This document shows positions 55,847-64,000 of a DNA stretch of 64,000 bases, one piece after another. Origin of the DNA: Mytilinidion resinicola (lineage: Eukaryota; Ascomycota; Dothideomycetes; Mytilinidiales; Mytilinidiaceae); NCBI RefSeq assembly GCF_010093595.1, contig NW_022985455.1:867650-931649 (forward strand), given 5' to 3'. Below the pieces are notes generated by a model. It saw nothing but the letters and a program-made list of their open reading frames with translations. It did not search any database and was not told where the DNA came from. Numbering within the stretch: the first letter of the stretch is position 1; the number at the start of each line of letters is the position of its first letter. A program made the position numbers and the translations under genes.

Positions 55847-57959
55847 TTATTCAAAAGACCCAGGAATGGTGATGCTGAGTCGATCTCCTTTTTTGCTTGG
55901 ACTCGTTGCTCTAGACGCCGAAGTCGATGTCGATGTCGGTACCGCCAGTGTTGGTATTGGTTCTGGTTCTACCGTCTCTACCGGTAGTTTTGCTTCTACC
56001 GTCTCTACCGGTGGTTCTGGTTCTATCGTCTCGACCGGTGGAGTCGGGTTTTCTTCATTTGTCGTTTCCTCTGGCTGAACCTCACGCAATTCCATCCTCT
56101 GCAAACTCTTCCTAACTTCATTATGAAGTTGCGCCTCTGCCTCCTTTTCAATCCTCTTTTCCTCCTCGGTGTCGAGTTTCTTCTCCTCGGTAGCCTCGAG
56201 TACCGTCTTGCCAATAGAAACTCTCTTCCCCTTCTCCGTGCCGGTAAAAGGATCCAGCTCTTTCGGACTAGGCTTCAGCCCGCCGTTCGTAACATCCCTC
56301 ACGTCGACCGTATCCGTTTGTAGCTCCCTCACCATCTCACTGCTATCACTCTTCCTGCCAGCTATCCCCCTTCCATTCGCAAAATGTGGACTCCGCGGAC
56401 TATCCCTCAACGGTATAAAGCTCGGCACCACCCCGCCGCCAAGCCGTGACCAGAACATCCTTTCCCGGAGCCGCACACTCTCCTCCCACGCTGCCTTCTT
56501 CTCCTCTTCCGTCTCCGCACGCCAATGCCCATTGTGTACCATTCGCAAGAAGCCGATATAGTCGCAGCTCGTCCGCACCCTCGTGAGGCAGTAATCACAT
56601 AGGGGGTAGCGCTGCGCGTCATCGGCCTCGCTCGTCCGGAACCGGAATTTGCGAACATATTCGTCGCCAATTCGATTCTCGCCGCAAAGGGAACAAGAGA
56701 AGACAGGGCCGCGGAACTTGGGAATAGGCGGATGGGGTTCCACGACCAGCGATCCCACCGTCATGGATGTGAGAACGGTGCGGCGCGCGAGCCAGGAGAT
56801 GCCAGGGGCCACGTCAAGGCGGAGGGTGGGTTCGATGTCCTCGACTACAGCTCTTTTGTAGAATTTGGCGTCTTTTAGGGGGGTGGATATGAGAGAATCG
56901 CGGGGAGAGCCGGTGGAGCCGAGACTTGGGGAGTTGTTGGCGGAGGGGAGGGAGGTGGTGGAGCCATTCTGCGTGAGGGAGCCGAGTCCCATGACGTTCA
57001 GGCCGCCATAATTTCCACTCGCGGCGCGGCTGCTGGGGGCCGACGCGCGCGCAGTGCGGAGCATTTCTTGGAACTCGTTGTAGGCCACGGTGTCGGAGCG
57101 GAGGACGGGGTGAATGAGGTGGGAGAATCGTAGGGGGTGATCTGGGGGGATGTCGTCGGAGCCGGGGGTGTTGGGCGTGAGATTCGCAGCCTCGAATATT
57201 CGGTTCATCTTGTCCTGCGGTGCAAGCCCTGGTGTTGATGGCGCGGTGGAGATATGTGTGTTCGTTTCCGTTTCGCCCTCGGAACTCATCTGCTGCATTA
57301 CGGCCTTGAGGTCTTGTAGCTGTTCTTGGTGGGACCTGAGTAGTACTTCGGTATCGCTGAGTTGCTGCTTCAGCGACTCGTTCCGCTTTTCCGCGTCTTC
57401 TGTCTTTTTCCGGGCATCTGCGACCATCTGCGATCTGTGAGCTTCGTTCAGGTACTAATGCTGCAAAACTCACCTCATTAGCCTCCGTGAACAAGGCCGT
57501 CGTCAACTGCTCTAGCTCCGACTCAATCCTCCGCTTCTCCTTGTCCACAGCAGCCTTCATCTGCCGTTCGTCCGCCACCTCTTTCCTTAACCTCGCCTCC
57601 ATCTTATCGTAATCGCTCCTGCTAACCAACAGGCCCTTCTCAATGGCCTCGGTATGTTCCTTATCGGACGCTTCCAACACCTTCAGCCGCTGCCTCGCAG
57701 TCTCCAACTCATGCCTGCTTTCCTGCAGCGAATCATCCAGCCTGGTCTGCGTGTTTATCGAGTTGATCAGCTTCGTGCTCAACGCTGCAACCTCATTGCT
57801 GAGGTCTGGATGTTGGCTTGCTCTCGAATCGGTGGAGCCGCTCCTCGACGCCGGGACAATGGGGCTAGGCGTTCGCGGATCCGGAATGGTATTCAGCACC
57901 TCGCTCTCGGGATGAAACATGGACGTCAACGGACTCGGGCTGGCGACGGCCGCGGCCAT
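55847..57959 (-). CDS. Sec2-type guanine nucleotide exchange factor
   Basis: Coiled-coil Rab GEF expected to activate the Sec4-type Rab on secretory vesicles for polarised exocytosis and hyphal tip growth. Exons 57474-57959 and 55847-57427 with a 46-nt intron give 688 residues. A long parallel coiled coil spans about residues 65-225 (EVAALSTKLINSINTQTRLDD through LRSHQEQLQDLKAVMQQM) and crosses the intron; this is the Sec2p GEF domain. After a disordered linker, a second conserved block has a hydrophobic SWLARRTVLTSMTVGSLVVE stretch and two Cys pairs (CSLC and CDYC), as in the C-terminal domain of fungal Sec2/GRAB proteins. The tail has repeated P-V-E-T-V/I-E units and SPSKKGDRLSITIPGSFE. The start is uncertain: the frame stays open to 58463, but upstream sequence looks like leader, so I use ATG 57959. 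Confidence 0.85.
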
Positions 57960-59135
57960 TCTGGCGATGTTGGGTGTTGAGGTGGATTTGGTGAGTTTGT
58001 TTGGGCCGGTTGGCTTTGGCACGGGGGAGAGCGAGCGCAGCTGGGCCTGGCGGGAGGAGCTGGTCAGGCCATTGGACACGCCCCAGTGGCCAGAGAAGTA
58101 TCTAAGCAGCGTGAGTTGGTGTTTGCGGTGTGCAACCGCGGGTGTTGTGAATTTCTGGGGCTGGGCGGGCTGTGCTGGGTGCAAGAATATGGGGAACAGT
58201 GACGACGTACTCAGCCATTCGAGCCACGGTCGGCCGACCAGGTGTCGGCGGCTACGTGCAGCAGCGGGGGGGGGCGGCAAAGGAGGGTCGGGGCGCGCAG
58301 CACGGCAGCGGAAGAATGGGAATATCAAATGCGTTGGGTGGATGGCAGCATCGTGGGCGGAGGAGGAGCTCTGGAGGCGCAGGGCGTTGAAAGGAAGGTG
58401 GAGATGATGGCGCCGGCCTGGGAGGTATGACATGGGAGGGATCTTGGTTGCGGACGCTGTCAAAGCAGCCCCACGGCCAATCGGCGGCCTGGCCTATTCC
58501 CGTCTGCAATAACCGCCAGACGAGGCTCCCACAATAGCGACACCTGCAGCATCATTCAGCATGCCACATCCTCGCCTCGACGTCTGGACGGCACTGCGTC
58601 GGCAGGGTCGGCTGGGCAGCAATAGGAGAGAGTCTCGCCCTGCCGTGGAAGCCGACGCAGTTCATGCAAGCCGACCCGGCTTGAATCGTGTATCTCGCCC
58701 GACTGGAAATCATGTGACTTGGCCGAGACTGCCTAGATTCTTCGGCACAGCCATAATTAATGTGTTTAGAGCCTCAAGCGCATACCAGACAGTCGAGACA
58801 GATCAGTTGTGATACGTTATTTGCATTCTTATTGTCAGACTACTTTGTTTCCGGAAGACGGCCTAGTTTGGGCACATAGAGCAGTCAAAGCCGATCACGA
58901 GCATAGACTAATATACAAGGCATAATTCAGTAAACCGCGCCTCCAACCCAGCAAGACGGCAAGCAGTCCAACCCCAAACGCCGATCCAGAAAGCCCAGTG
59001 ATGATACGCAGATAGAATCCGAGAGCACGTCGATAAGGAAAGCGAGATAGACGATGGCGTAGATTCCGAGAAATAGTTGCTGTAGATGAACTAGATGTCC
59101 CGTGTGCGTTGATTGAATGGACGCGATGGCAAGAG
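57960..59135. other. Sec2 upstream region and intergenic, no further gene
   Basis: 57960-58430 is in frame with Sec2 and could hold additional N-terminal codons. 58430-59135 has no credible coding sequence. Confidence 0.45.
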
Positions 59136-60071
59136 CTACATCTCCATAACGACGTCCTCCATCGCTGGGATGTCTTGGGGAGCTGTCATGTCCATGACCT
59201 GCGATGATTCGGCAACAACACACCGAGGAGTGCGCGGGCGCGATACGATGCGCTCGCCTTCGACAGCAGGAATTGGTCCCGCCATGAGATTGCTAGCGGT
59301 TCTCTGCAGGGACCATCCAACGCGCTGGCACCATTGAAGACTGTCGTCAAAGAGCCAGTAGCCCTGGACGCCACACTCCTTTGCGCGTACTAGGTACGCC
59401 GACAGTGCCTCGCTCTGGAGCATGATGAGAGGCTCGGTGAGGTTGAAGTGGTTCTCGATGACTCTCGAGTAGGCGCGCGACGCGTCGCGGAGCATGTCGT
59501 TGGTCATGATGTTCTTCCAGCCGATGCCGAGCGACGTGATGAGGGCATCAACCGTGTTGCCTTTCTCGTCGATGATGTTATCGGCTGGATGTCGCGTAGG
59601 CGAAGCGGACATGGCGATGGCGGAATCAAGACGCTGAGACTTGCGCGACATGGCGATGGGCCTCACGGCGGGTGCTTTCTCCGTGTCGAGCTTATTTTCG
59701 AACCAGGTGCCGGTTTGCGATTCGGCAGCGATAGTACGCTCAGGTTCGTCGGGATAGATCAGCGTCATGCCAGGACCGTAGACGGGCTCAGCCTTGGGCT
59801 TGACAGGCAGCTGGCGTTGGACGGCACCATCTGGGGAGTTCTCTTCCGGGTCGTCGACGTCGGCGATAGACCGCTTGCGTCCTGCCGAGGAATTGGAGAC
59901 GGCGGCGAGGTAGTTGAGCGAAGGCGGAGTTGGATACTTGGCCCTGAACTTGCCCATACTTGACGAAGGTAGCGGCTGATGATGGGCAGGTTTGAAGTCG
60001 GCAAAGAATTGGGATGGCTGCTGGGGCGGGAGGACGACGGTAGGTGAAGAGGCGAGGTAGTTAAGACCCAT
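59136..60071 (-). CDS. Conserved hypothetical, probably nuclear protein
   Basis: Intronless, 311 residues from ATG 60071 (MGLNYLASSPTVVLPP). The first 100 residues are Pro/Ser-rich and disordered with a basic patch GRKRSIADVDD that could be a nuclear localisation signal. The central half is ordered: TWFENKLDTEKAP, SRKSQRLDSAIAMS, then a helical domain GWKNIMTNDMLRDASRAYSRVIENHF through GYWLFDDSLQWCQRVGW, which looks conserved in composition (Trp, Cys and Leu spacing). No family name comes to mind with certainty. It is divergent from CCT3 with a 690-bp shared upstream region. Confidence 0.7.
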   Translation of the reverse strand: MGLNYLASSPTVVLPPQQPSQFFADFKPAHHQPLPSSSMGKFRAKYPTPPSLNYLAAVSNSSAGRKRSIADVDDPEENSPDGAVQRQLPVKPKAEPVYGPGMTLIYPDEPERTIAAESQTGTWFENKLDTEKAPAVRPIAMSRKSQRLDSAIAMSASPTRHPADNIIDEKGNTVDALITSLGIGWKNIMTNDMLRDASRAYSRVIENHFNLTEPLIMLQSEALSAYLVRAKECGVQGYWLFDDSLQWCQRVGWSLQRTASNLMAGPIPAVEGERIVSRPRTPRCVVAESSQVMDMTAPQDIPAMEDVVMEM

Positions 60072-60761
60072 TGTCACTGCTTGTCAGTAGTCAAGAAGGG
60101 GGTAGGTGAGTTAGGTATGGACACGGGCGACAGCACGCGATTGAGTCGGCAACAGGAGAAGGGCAATGGGGGCCGCGGTGGAGCTGAGCGACAGGAAGGT
60201 CGAGCTTAGTGAGAGATGAGAGCTGAGGGGTGGCTGCAGGTAGGAAGAAAGAGGAGAAGAGGAGATGGAGGAAAGAGCGTGTGAAGGGTGAGCAAAGAAG
60301 GCTCTGGGTGAAATGGCGGAGAGTGAGGCTGCGGGCGGGCTTGGAGGGCTTTTGGAGGACGGATGAGAGATGCTCGAGAGGCGGGCTTCCATTCGTTCTT
60401 GTAGAGGCAGCCATCTGGATCACGGGGAGGCTGGGACTAGCTGCAAGCACGCTAGCGGAATGCCAAGAGGCAGGGGCTCGGGATGAGAGCTACGCGCACG
60501 TGCGACAGACGGTGTCCTACCGCTGACATAAAAGTAATTTAATGTAATAAACGGCTACGGCATACGAGACGTCAAAGTGGCTGTCGTCCGCCGTACCTAC
60601 TCGCCAATTTTTGAAAATACGCGGCGGAGGGACCGACGCGGTCAGTGGGGGAGGGCTTCGATTATACGAAGTACAACCACATCCACGCTCCTGTGTACCG
60701 CTATTCTACACCTTCTCGTCTTTGATACCCAACTCATCCTCCGAGAGGATCAACCGCAAAT
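60072..60761. promoter_or_regulatory. Divergent upstream region, hypothetical gene / CCT3
   Basis: 690 bp between divergent ATGs. The half next to the minus-strand gene is purine-rich on the plus strand; the CCT3 side is pyrimidine-rich just before the ATG (ATATGCAAGC context). No extra gene. Confidence 0.4.
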
Positions 60762-62602
60762 ATGCAAGCTCCGGTGGTCGTGATGAGTATGCTCTTCCAG
60801 GCCTCCAAAACATCACCAGCTAATCGAGACCAGACACCCAGACGGGCGGAGAGAGACAGTTCGGCCGCAAGGCGCAGCTCTCCAACATCACTGCTGCGAA
60901 GACGTAAGTGAAAAGGTATCCGTTTGCTTGTTCATATGCTCACACCATGTCACAGAGTCGCAGACATCATCCGGTCATGTCTAGGCCCCAAGGCCATGCT
61001 GAAGATGCTGCTGGACCCCATGGGTGGCATCGTGCTCACCAACGACGGCCATGCCATTCTCCGCGAGATCGAGGTGGCGCATCCGGCCGCGAAGAGCATG
61101 ATTGAACTGAGCCGGACACAAGACGAAGAGGTTGGAGACGGCACCACAACCGTCATAATATTAGGCACGTTGACGACGAAGCTCTGAATCATGGTCGATA
61201 GAAAATACTGACATTGAATATAGCCGGTGAAATGCTCGCCCAAGCTCTCCCCCAACTCGAGCGAAACATCCATCCCGTCGTGATAATCCAAGCCTATAAA
61301 CGCGCTCTAGCCGACGCTCTCAAGATCATCGAAGAGATTTCAATCCCAGTAAACATCGACGACGACAAAGCCATGACTGCCCTAATATCTGCATCAATTG
61401 GCACAAAGTTCGTCTCGCGCTGGTCAGACCTGATGTGCGGCCTAGCCCTTAAAGCCGTCCGCACAGTCTCGTTTGACGCGGGAGCAACAAAAGCAGAGGT
61501 GGACATCAAGCGATATGCCCGCGTAGAGAAGATCCCCGGTGGTGAGATTGAGGACAGCGAGGTCCTGGACGGCGTCATGCTCAACAAAGACATCACACAT
61601 CCCAAGATGCGGAGACGGATAGAGAACCCCAGGATCCTGCTTCTGGATTGCCCACTCGAGTACAAGAAGGGCGAGAGCCAGACGAACATCGAAATCAGCA
61701 AGGAAGAGGACTGGAACCGGATACTGCAGATTGAAGAAGAGCAGGTCAAAGCCATGACCGATGCCATCATCGCGCTAAAGCCCGACCTCGTCATCACTGA
61801 GAAAGGCGTCAGCGGTAGGCCAGTTCCCGTTAAGTAGCTAGGAGCTCAACTGACTTCTCCAGACCTCGCCCAACACTACTTCGTAAAAGCGAACATCACC
61901 GCCATCCGCCGCGTCCGAAAGACAGACAACAATCGAATCGCCCGCGCTACGGGCGCTACCATCGTAAACGCCATCCCTTCCGCCACTCTCGCCGACATCG
62001 GGACGCACTGCGGCCTTTTCGAAATTTCAAAAATCGGCGACGAGTACTTTACCTTCCTGACAAAATGCCAAGACCCCAAAGCCTGCACTATCCTTCTCCG
62101 CGGCCCCTCAAAAGACATCCTCAACGAAGTCGAGCGCAACCTCCAAGACGCCATGGGGGTCGCCCGGAACGTCATCTGGAACCCGCGTCTGTGCCCTGGC
62201 GGCGGCGCAACGGAAATGGCCGTAGCCGTCGGCCTGGAGCGCATGGCGAAGAGCGTCGAGGGCGTGGCGCAGTGGCCGTACCGCGCAGTCGCAGAAGCGA
62301 TGGAGGTGATCCCGCGCACGCTGATCCAGAACTCCGGCAACAGCCCCATCCGCGTGCTGACCCAGCTACGGGCAAAGCACGCCGAGGGCGCGGACTTCAG
62401 CGGCAGCTCGTGGGGGATCGATGGCGACAGCGGGAAGGTGGTGGACATGAAGACGTACGGCATCTGGGAGCCGATGGTGATCAAAGAGCAGAGCATCAAG
62501 ACGGCCGTCGAGAGCGCGTGTATGCTGCTGCGGGTGGACGATATTGTGGCGGCCAAGGCGGCGAAGCAGGCGAGTGGGCCGATTGGGCAGCCTGAGGAGT
62601 AG
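60762..62602 (+). CDS. cct3: T-complex protein 1 subunit gamma (CCT3)
   Basis: Subunit of the cytosolic TRiC/CCT chaperonin that folds actin and tubulin with ATP. Exons 60762-60786, 60834-60903, 60956-61164, 61224-61814 and 61863-62602 give 544 residues, the usual length. The N-terminus reads MQAPVVVMNTQTGGERQFGR, typical of the gamma subunit. ATP-site motifs: LGPKAMLKMLLDPMGGIVLTNDG (about 40-65), GDGTTTVIIL (about 95), and GGGATEMAVAVGLE near 400. The apical domain has KDITHPKMRRRIENPRILLLDCPLEYKKGESQT, strongly gamma-like. The third intron (61165-61223) starts with GC (GCACGT) instead of GT but restores the conserved L-A-G-E-M-L-A exactly, so it is a GC-AG intron. Two early introns lie within the first 200 bp, as common for fungal housekeeping genes. 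Confidence 0.97.
61165..61223 (+). other. Non-canonical GC-AG intron in CCT3
   Basis: The donor is GCACGT after TTAG; the acceptor is TATAG; a plausible branch motif (CTGAC) lies about 15 nt before the acceptor. No GT in the neighbourhood keeps the frame and the conserved protein sequence. Confidence 0.85.
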
Positions 62603-63086
62603 AGAAGGGGTTGTGACCGCGGGACGTGGGTACTGCACCTGGTTAGAAAAACCGTGCGTTGGTCTGGTAGAAGCGAAAAGCTTGTATACTATGCCCTTAA
62701 GTAAATGAAATGCAAAATGATAAGATAATACGCTAATTGCGTACTGCGTTAATGGGAGATTTCACTGCGAATCTGAGGGTAAAGAGAGAAGACTGTAGCA
62801 CCCCTGGCAGGTTTGAGTGGGTGATTTCTTGCAAGTACCTTTTTGGTAATCGATATGACACTCCAGGCCGAATGATCCAAACGCAATATAAGTTCTTTCT
62901 GGTTCGCCGAAGACGTATCTAGATATCTTCAGTCGTTCTATCTGCCACCCCAGCCCGTCTAAAGACCAACGCCAAACCCCCATTTATCAGTCTAGGTTAT
63001 CTTAAGTTCATAATTCATAGCCGCAGCATACGAGAATCGTGCGACGCGCAACCCCTTGGTGATATCTAGCCCAGACAAACACACGC
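62603..63086. other. Intergenic between convergent genes, no gene
   Basis: 3' regions of CCT3 and the low-complexity gene. Nothing else is seen. Confidence 0.55.
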
Positions 63087-64000
63087 TCAATACACCTCCC
63101 CAAACCCACACCTCTCCACCGCCTTCAACCTCTCCACCTCCTCGGCCCCCACCTTCCCGTCTCTCACACTCTCATCCAGCCTCTCTCCATCCTCCTCTTC
63201 CTCCCCATCTCCATCCTCCCCCTCCTCACACTCCATACACCCCTTCAACGCCTCTTCCAAAATCGGCTTCTCCCTTTCCCTCTCCCTCTCCTTTCCCCCC
63301 GGCTTCCCCGTCACTTGCCCCAAATCATCACTCACCTCATCCCCATCCCCCAGCGCATCCGCCCGTGCCCCACTGCCCATCCCGCTCTCCGCGACCCACT
63401 CCGCCTCGCTCATCTTCCGCATCACCACCTTCCGCTCCCGACTCTGCGCGCTATCCCTCTCCCTCTCCCTGTCCCGCTGCCCCCGAAACCGACTCCCCTG
63501 CTTCCCGGCCGCCTCCGCTTTCGGCTTCGCATGCCCATGATGCCCCCCATGATGCTGCTGCTGCTGCTGGTGCTGCTGATGGTGGTGCTGGTGCATATTC
63601 GGGAAATAGTCGCTGTCGTCTGACAGCCCCCCTGTTGGCTCGCTGCCGGGCGTGCCGGCGCCCGAGCGCGAGCCGCCAAAGTCGCGGCCCGGGTGCAGGT
63701 GGCGCAGGACAGAGGGGTCGCGGGGCGCGGGCGGGTAGCGGGTCAGCGGGATAGCGGTGGCGGCGTCTTCCTGTTCCGAGGTGTTGGGCCCGTCGGAGGA
63801 GGAGGTGGAGAGGGGGTCGGCCGAGGCGGAGGCGTCGTTGGGGGACATTGGGGGGAGGAGGGTCTCAGGGGGTTTGGTGGAGGTGGAGGCGGTGCTGGCT
63901 TTGCGGGGGTTTTTGGAGGGGGTGGGTTCGGCGATGGTGGGGGGGAGGGCGTCTGGTTCTTGCTGGGAGGGCTTGGAGCTGGTGTGGGTGTGGATAGGGG
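63087..64000 (-). CDS. C-terminal part of a low-complexity, charged protein (5' end off the window)
   Basis: The frame is open from the right edge (codons reading H-T-S-S-K-P-S-Q-Q-E, then KNPRKASTASTSTKPPET) through Met 63848 to the stop at 63087, at least 300 residues, so the start lies beyond 64000. Features in order: Ser/Thr/Pro-rich segment, a TRYPPAPRDPSVLRHLHPG motif, a short GLSDDSDYFPN motif, a His/Gln run (about 63535-63600), an Arg/Glu-Arg-rich basic block (RDRERERDS), KVVMRKMSEAEWV, a second RERERE block and a highly acidic tail ending LKAVERCGFGEVY. No enzyme motif. It is disordered and may be nuclear or RNA-associated; I do not recognise the family. Confidence 0.65.
   Translation of the reverse strand, partial: PIHTHTSSKPSQQEPDALPPTIAEPTPSKNPRKASTASTSTKPPETLLPPMSPNDASASADPLSTSSSDGPNTSEQEDAATAIPLTRYPPAPRDPSVLRHLHPGRDFGGSRSGAGTPGSEPTGGLSDDSDYFPNMHQHHHQQHQQQQQHHGGHHGHAKPKAEAAGKQGSRFRGQRDRERERDSAQSRERKVVMRKMSEAEWVAESGMGSGARADALGDGDEVSDDLGQVTGKPGGKEREREREKPILEEALKGCMECEEGEDGDGEEEEDGERLDESVRDGKVGAEEVERLKAVERCGFGEVY

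Overview
The window is nuclear DNA of a filamentous ascomycete (Pezizomycotina). The evidence is many 46-85 nt GT-AG introns inside recognisable genes, RIP-type decay of repeats (C-to-T and G-to-A changes, TpA-rich tracts, TAG/TAA replacing Gln or Trp codons), a Fot1/pogo-type transposon, and families typical of that group (ABCG/PDR pump, DUF3712, NCS1 permease with hydantoinase-DUF917, short chloroperoxidase, KP4-like secreted protein). The class cannot be fixed from the sequence; Dothideomycetes or Leotiomycetes are plausible. It is an assembled scaffold with one 250-N gap.

Region 1 (1-19.0 kb) is repeat-rich. It opens with the terminal repeat of a Mutator-like (MULE) element. A PDR-type ABC transporter follows (577-5688), split by a solo LTR whose removal restores a 1455-codon frame. 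Next come a 661-bp TIR element, a hemerythrin gene and a RIP-degraded Copia retrotransposon (9456-15489). The region ends in a 3.2-kb perfect palindrome (15778-19011) made of two inverted copies of a MULE deletion derivative, each carrying the same solo LTR. All LTRs here share termini ACTYRG.../...CYRAGT, not TG...CA, with perfect 5-bp target duplications.

Region 2 (19-36 kb) alternates genes and wreckage: a two-Myb TTAGGG-binder-like protein, a frameshifted aldehyde dehydrogenase pseudogene, an orphan gene with an in-frame stop, a pogo/Fot1 element (26316-28487), a conserved secreted protein, a small secreted helical-repeat protein and a DUF3712 membrane protein with a probable premature stop.

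Region 3 (36-56 kb) is metabolic and secretory. A class II aldolase is divergent from a 3-hydroxyisobutyrate/threonate-type dehydrogenase. A hydantoinase/oxoprolinase-DUF917 protein is divergent from an NCS1 permease, a likely uptake-plus-hydrolysis pair for a hydantoin- or purine-derived nitrogen source. Then follow a heme-thiolate peroxidase, a KP4-like secreted protein, a PEBP protein and a cyclase-family hydrolase.

Region 4 (56-64 kb) is conserved housekeeping: a Sec2-type Rab GEF, a conserved nuclear-type protein, chaperonin subunit CCT3, and the C-terminal part of a low-complexity protein running off the right edge. Splice sites were placed by reading; for every multi-exon gene called intact the exon lengths sum to a multiple of three. 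No tRNA, rRNA or CRISPR array was recognised.
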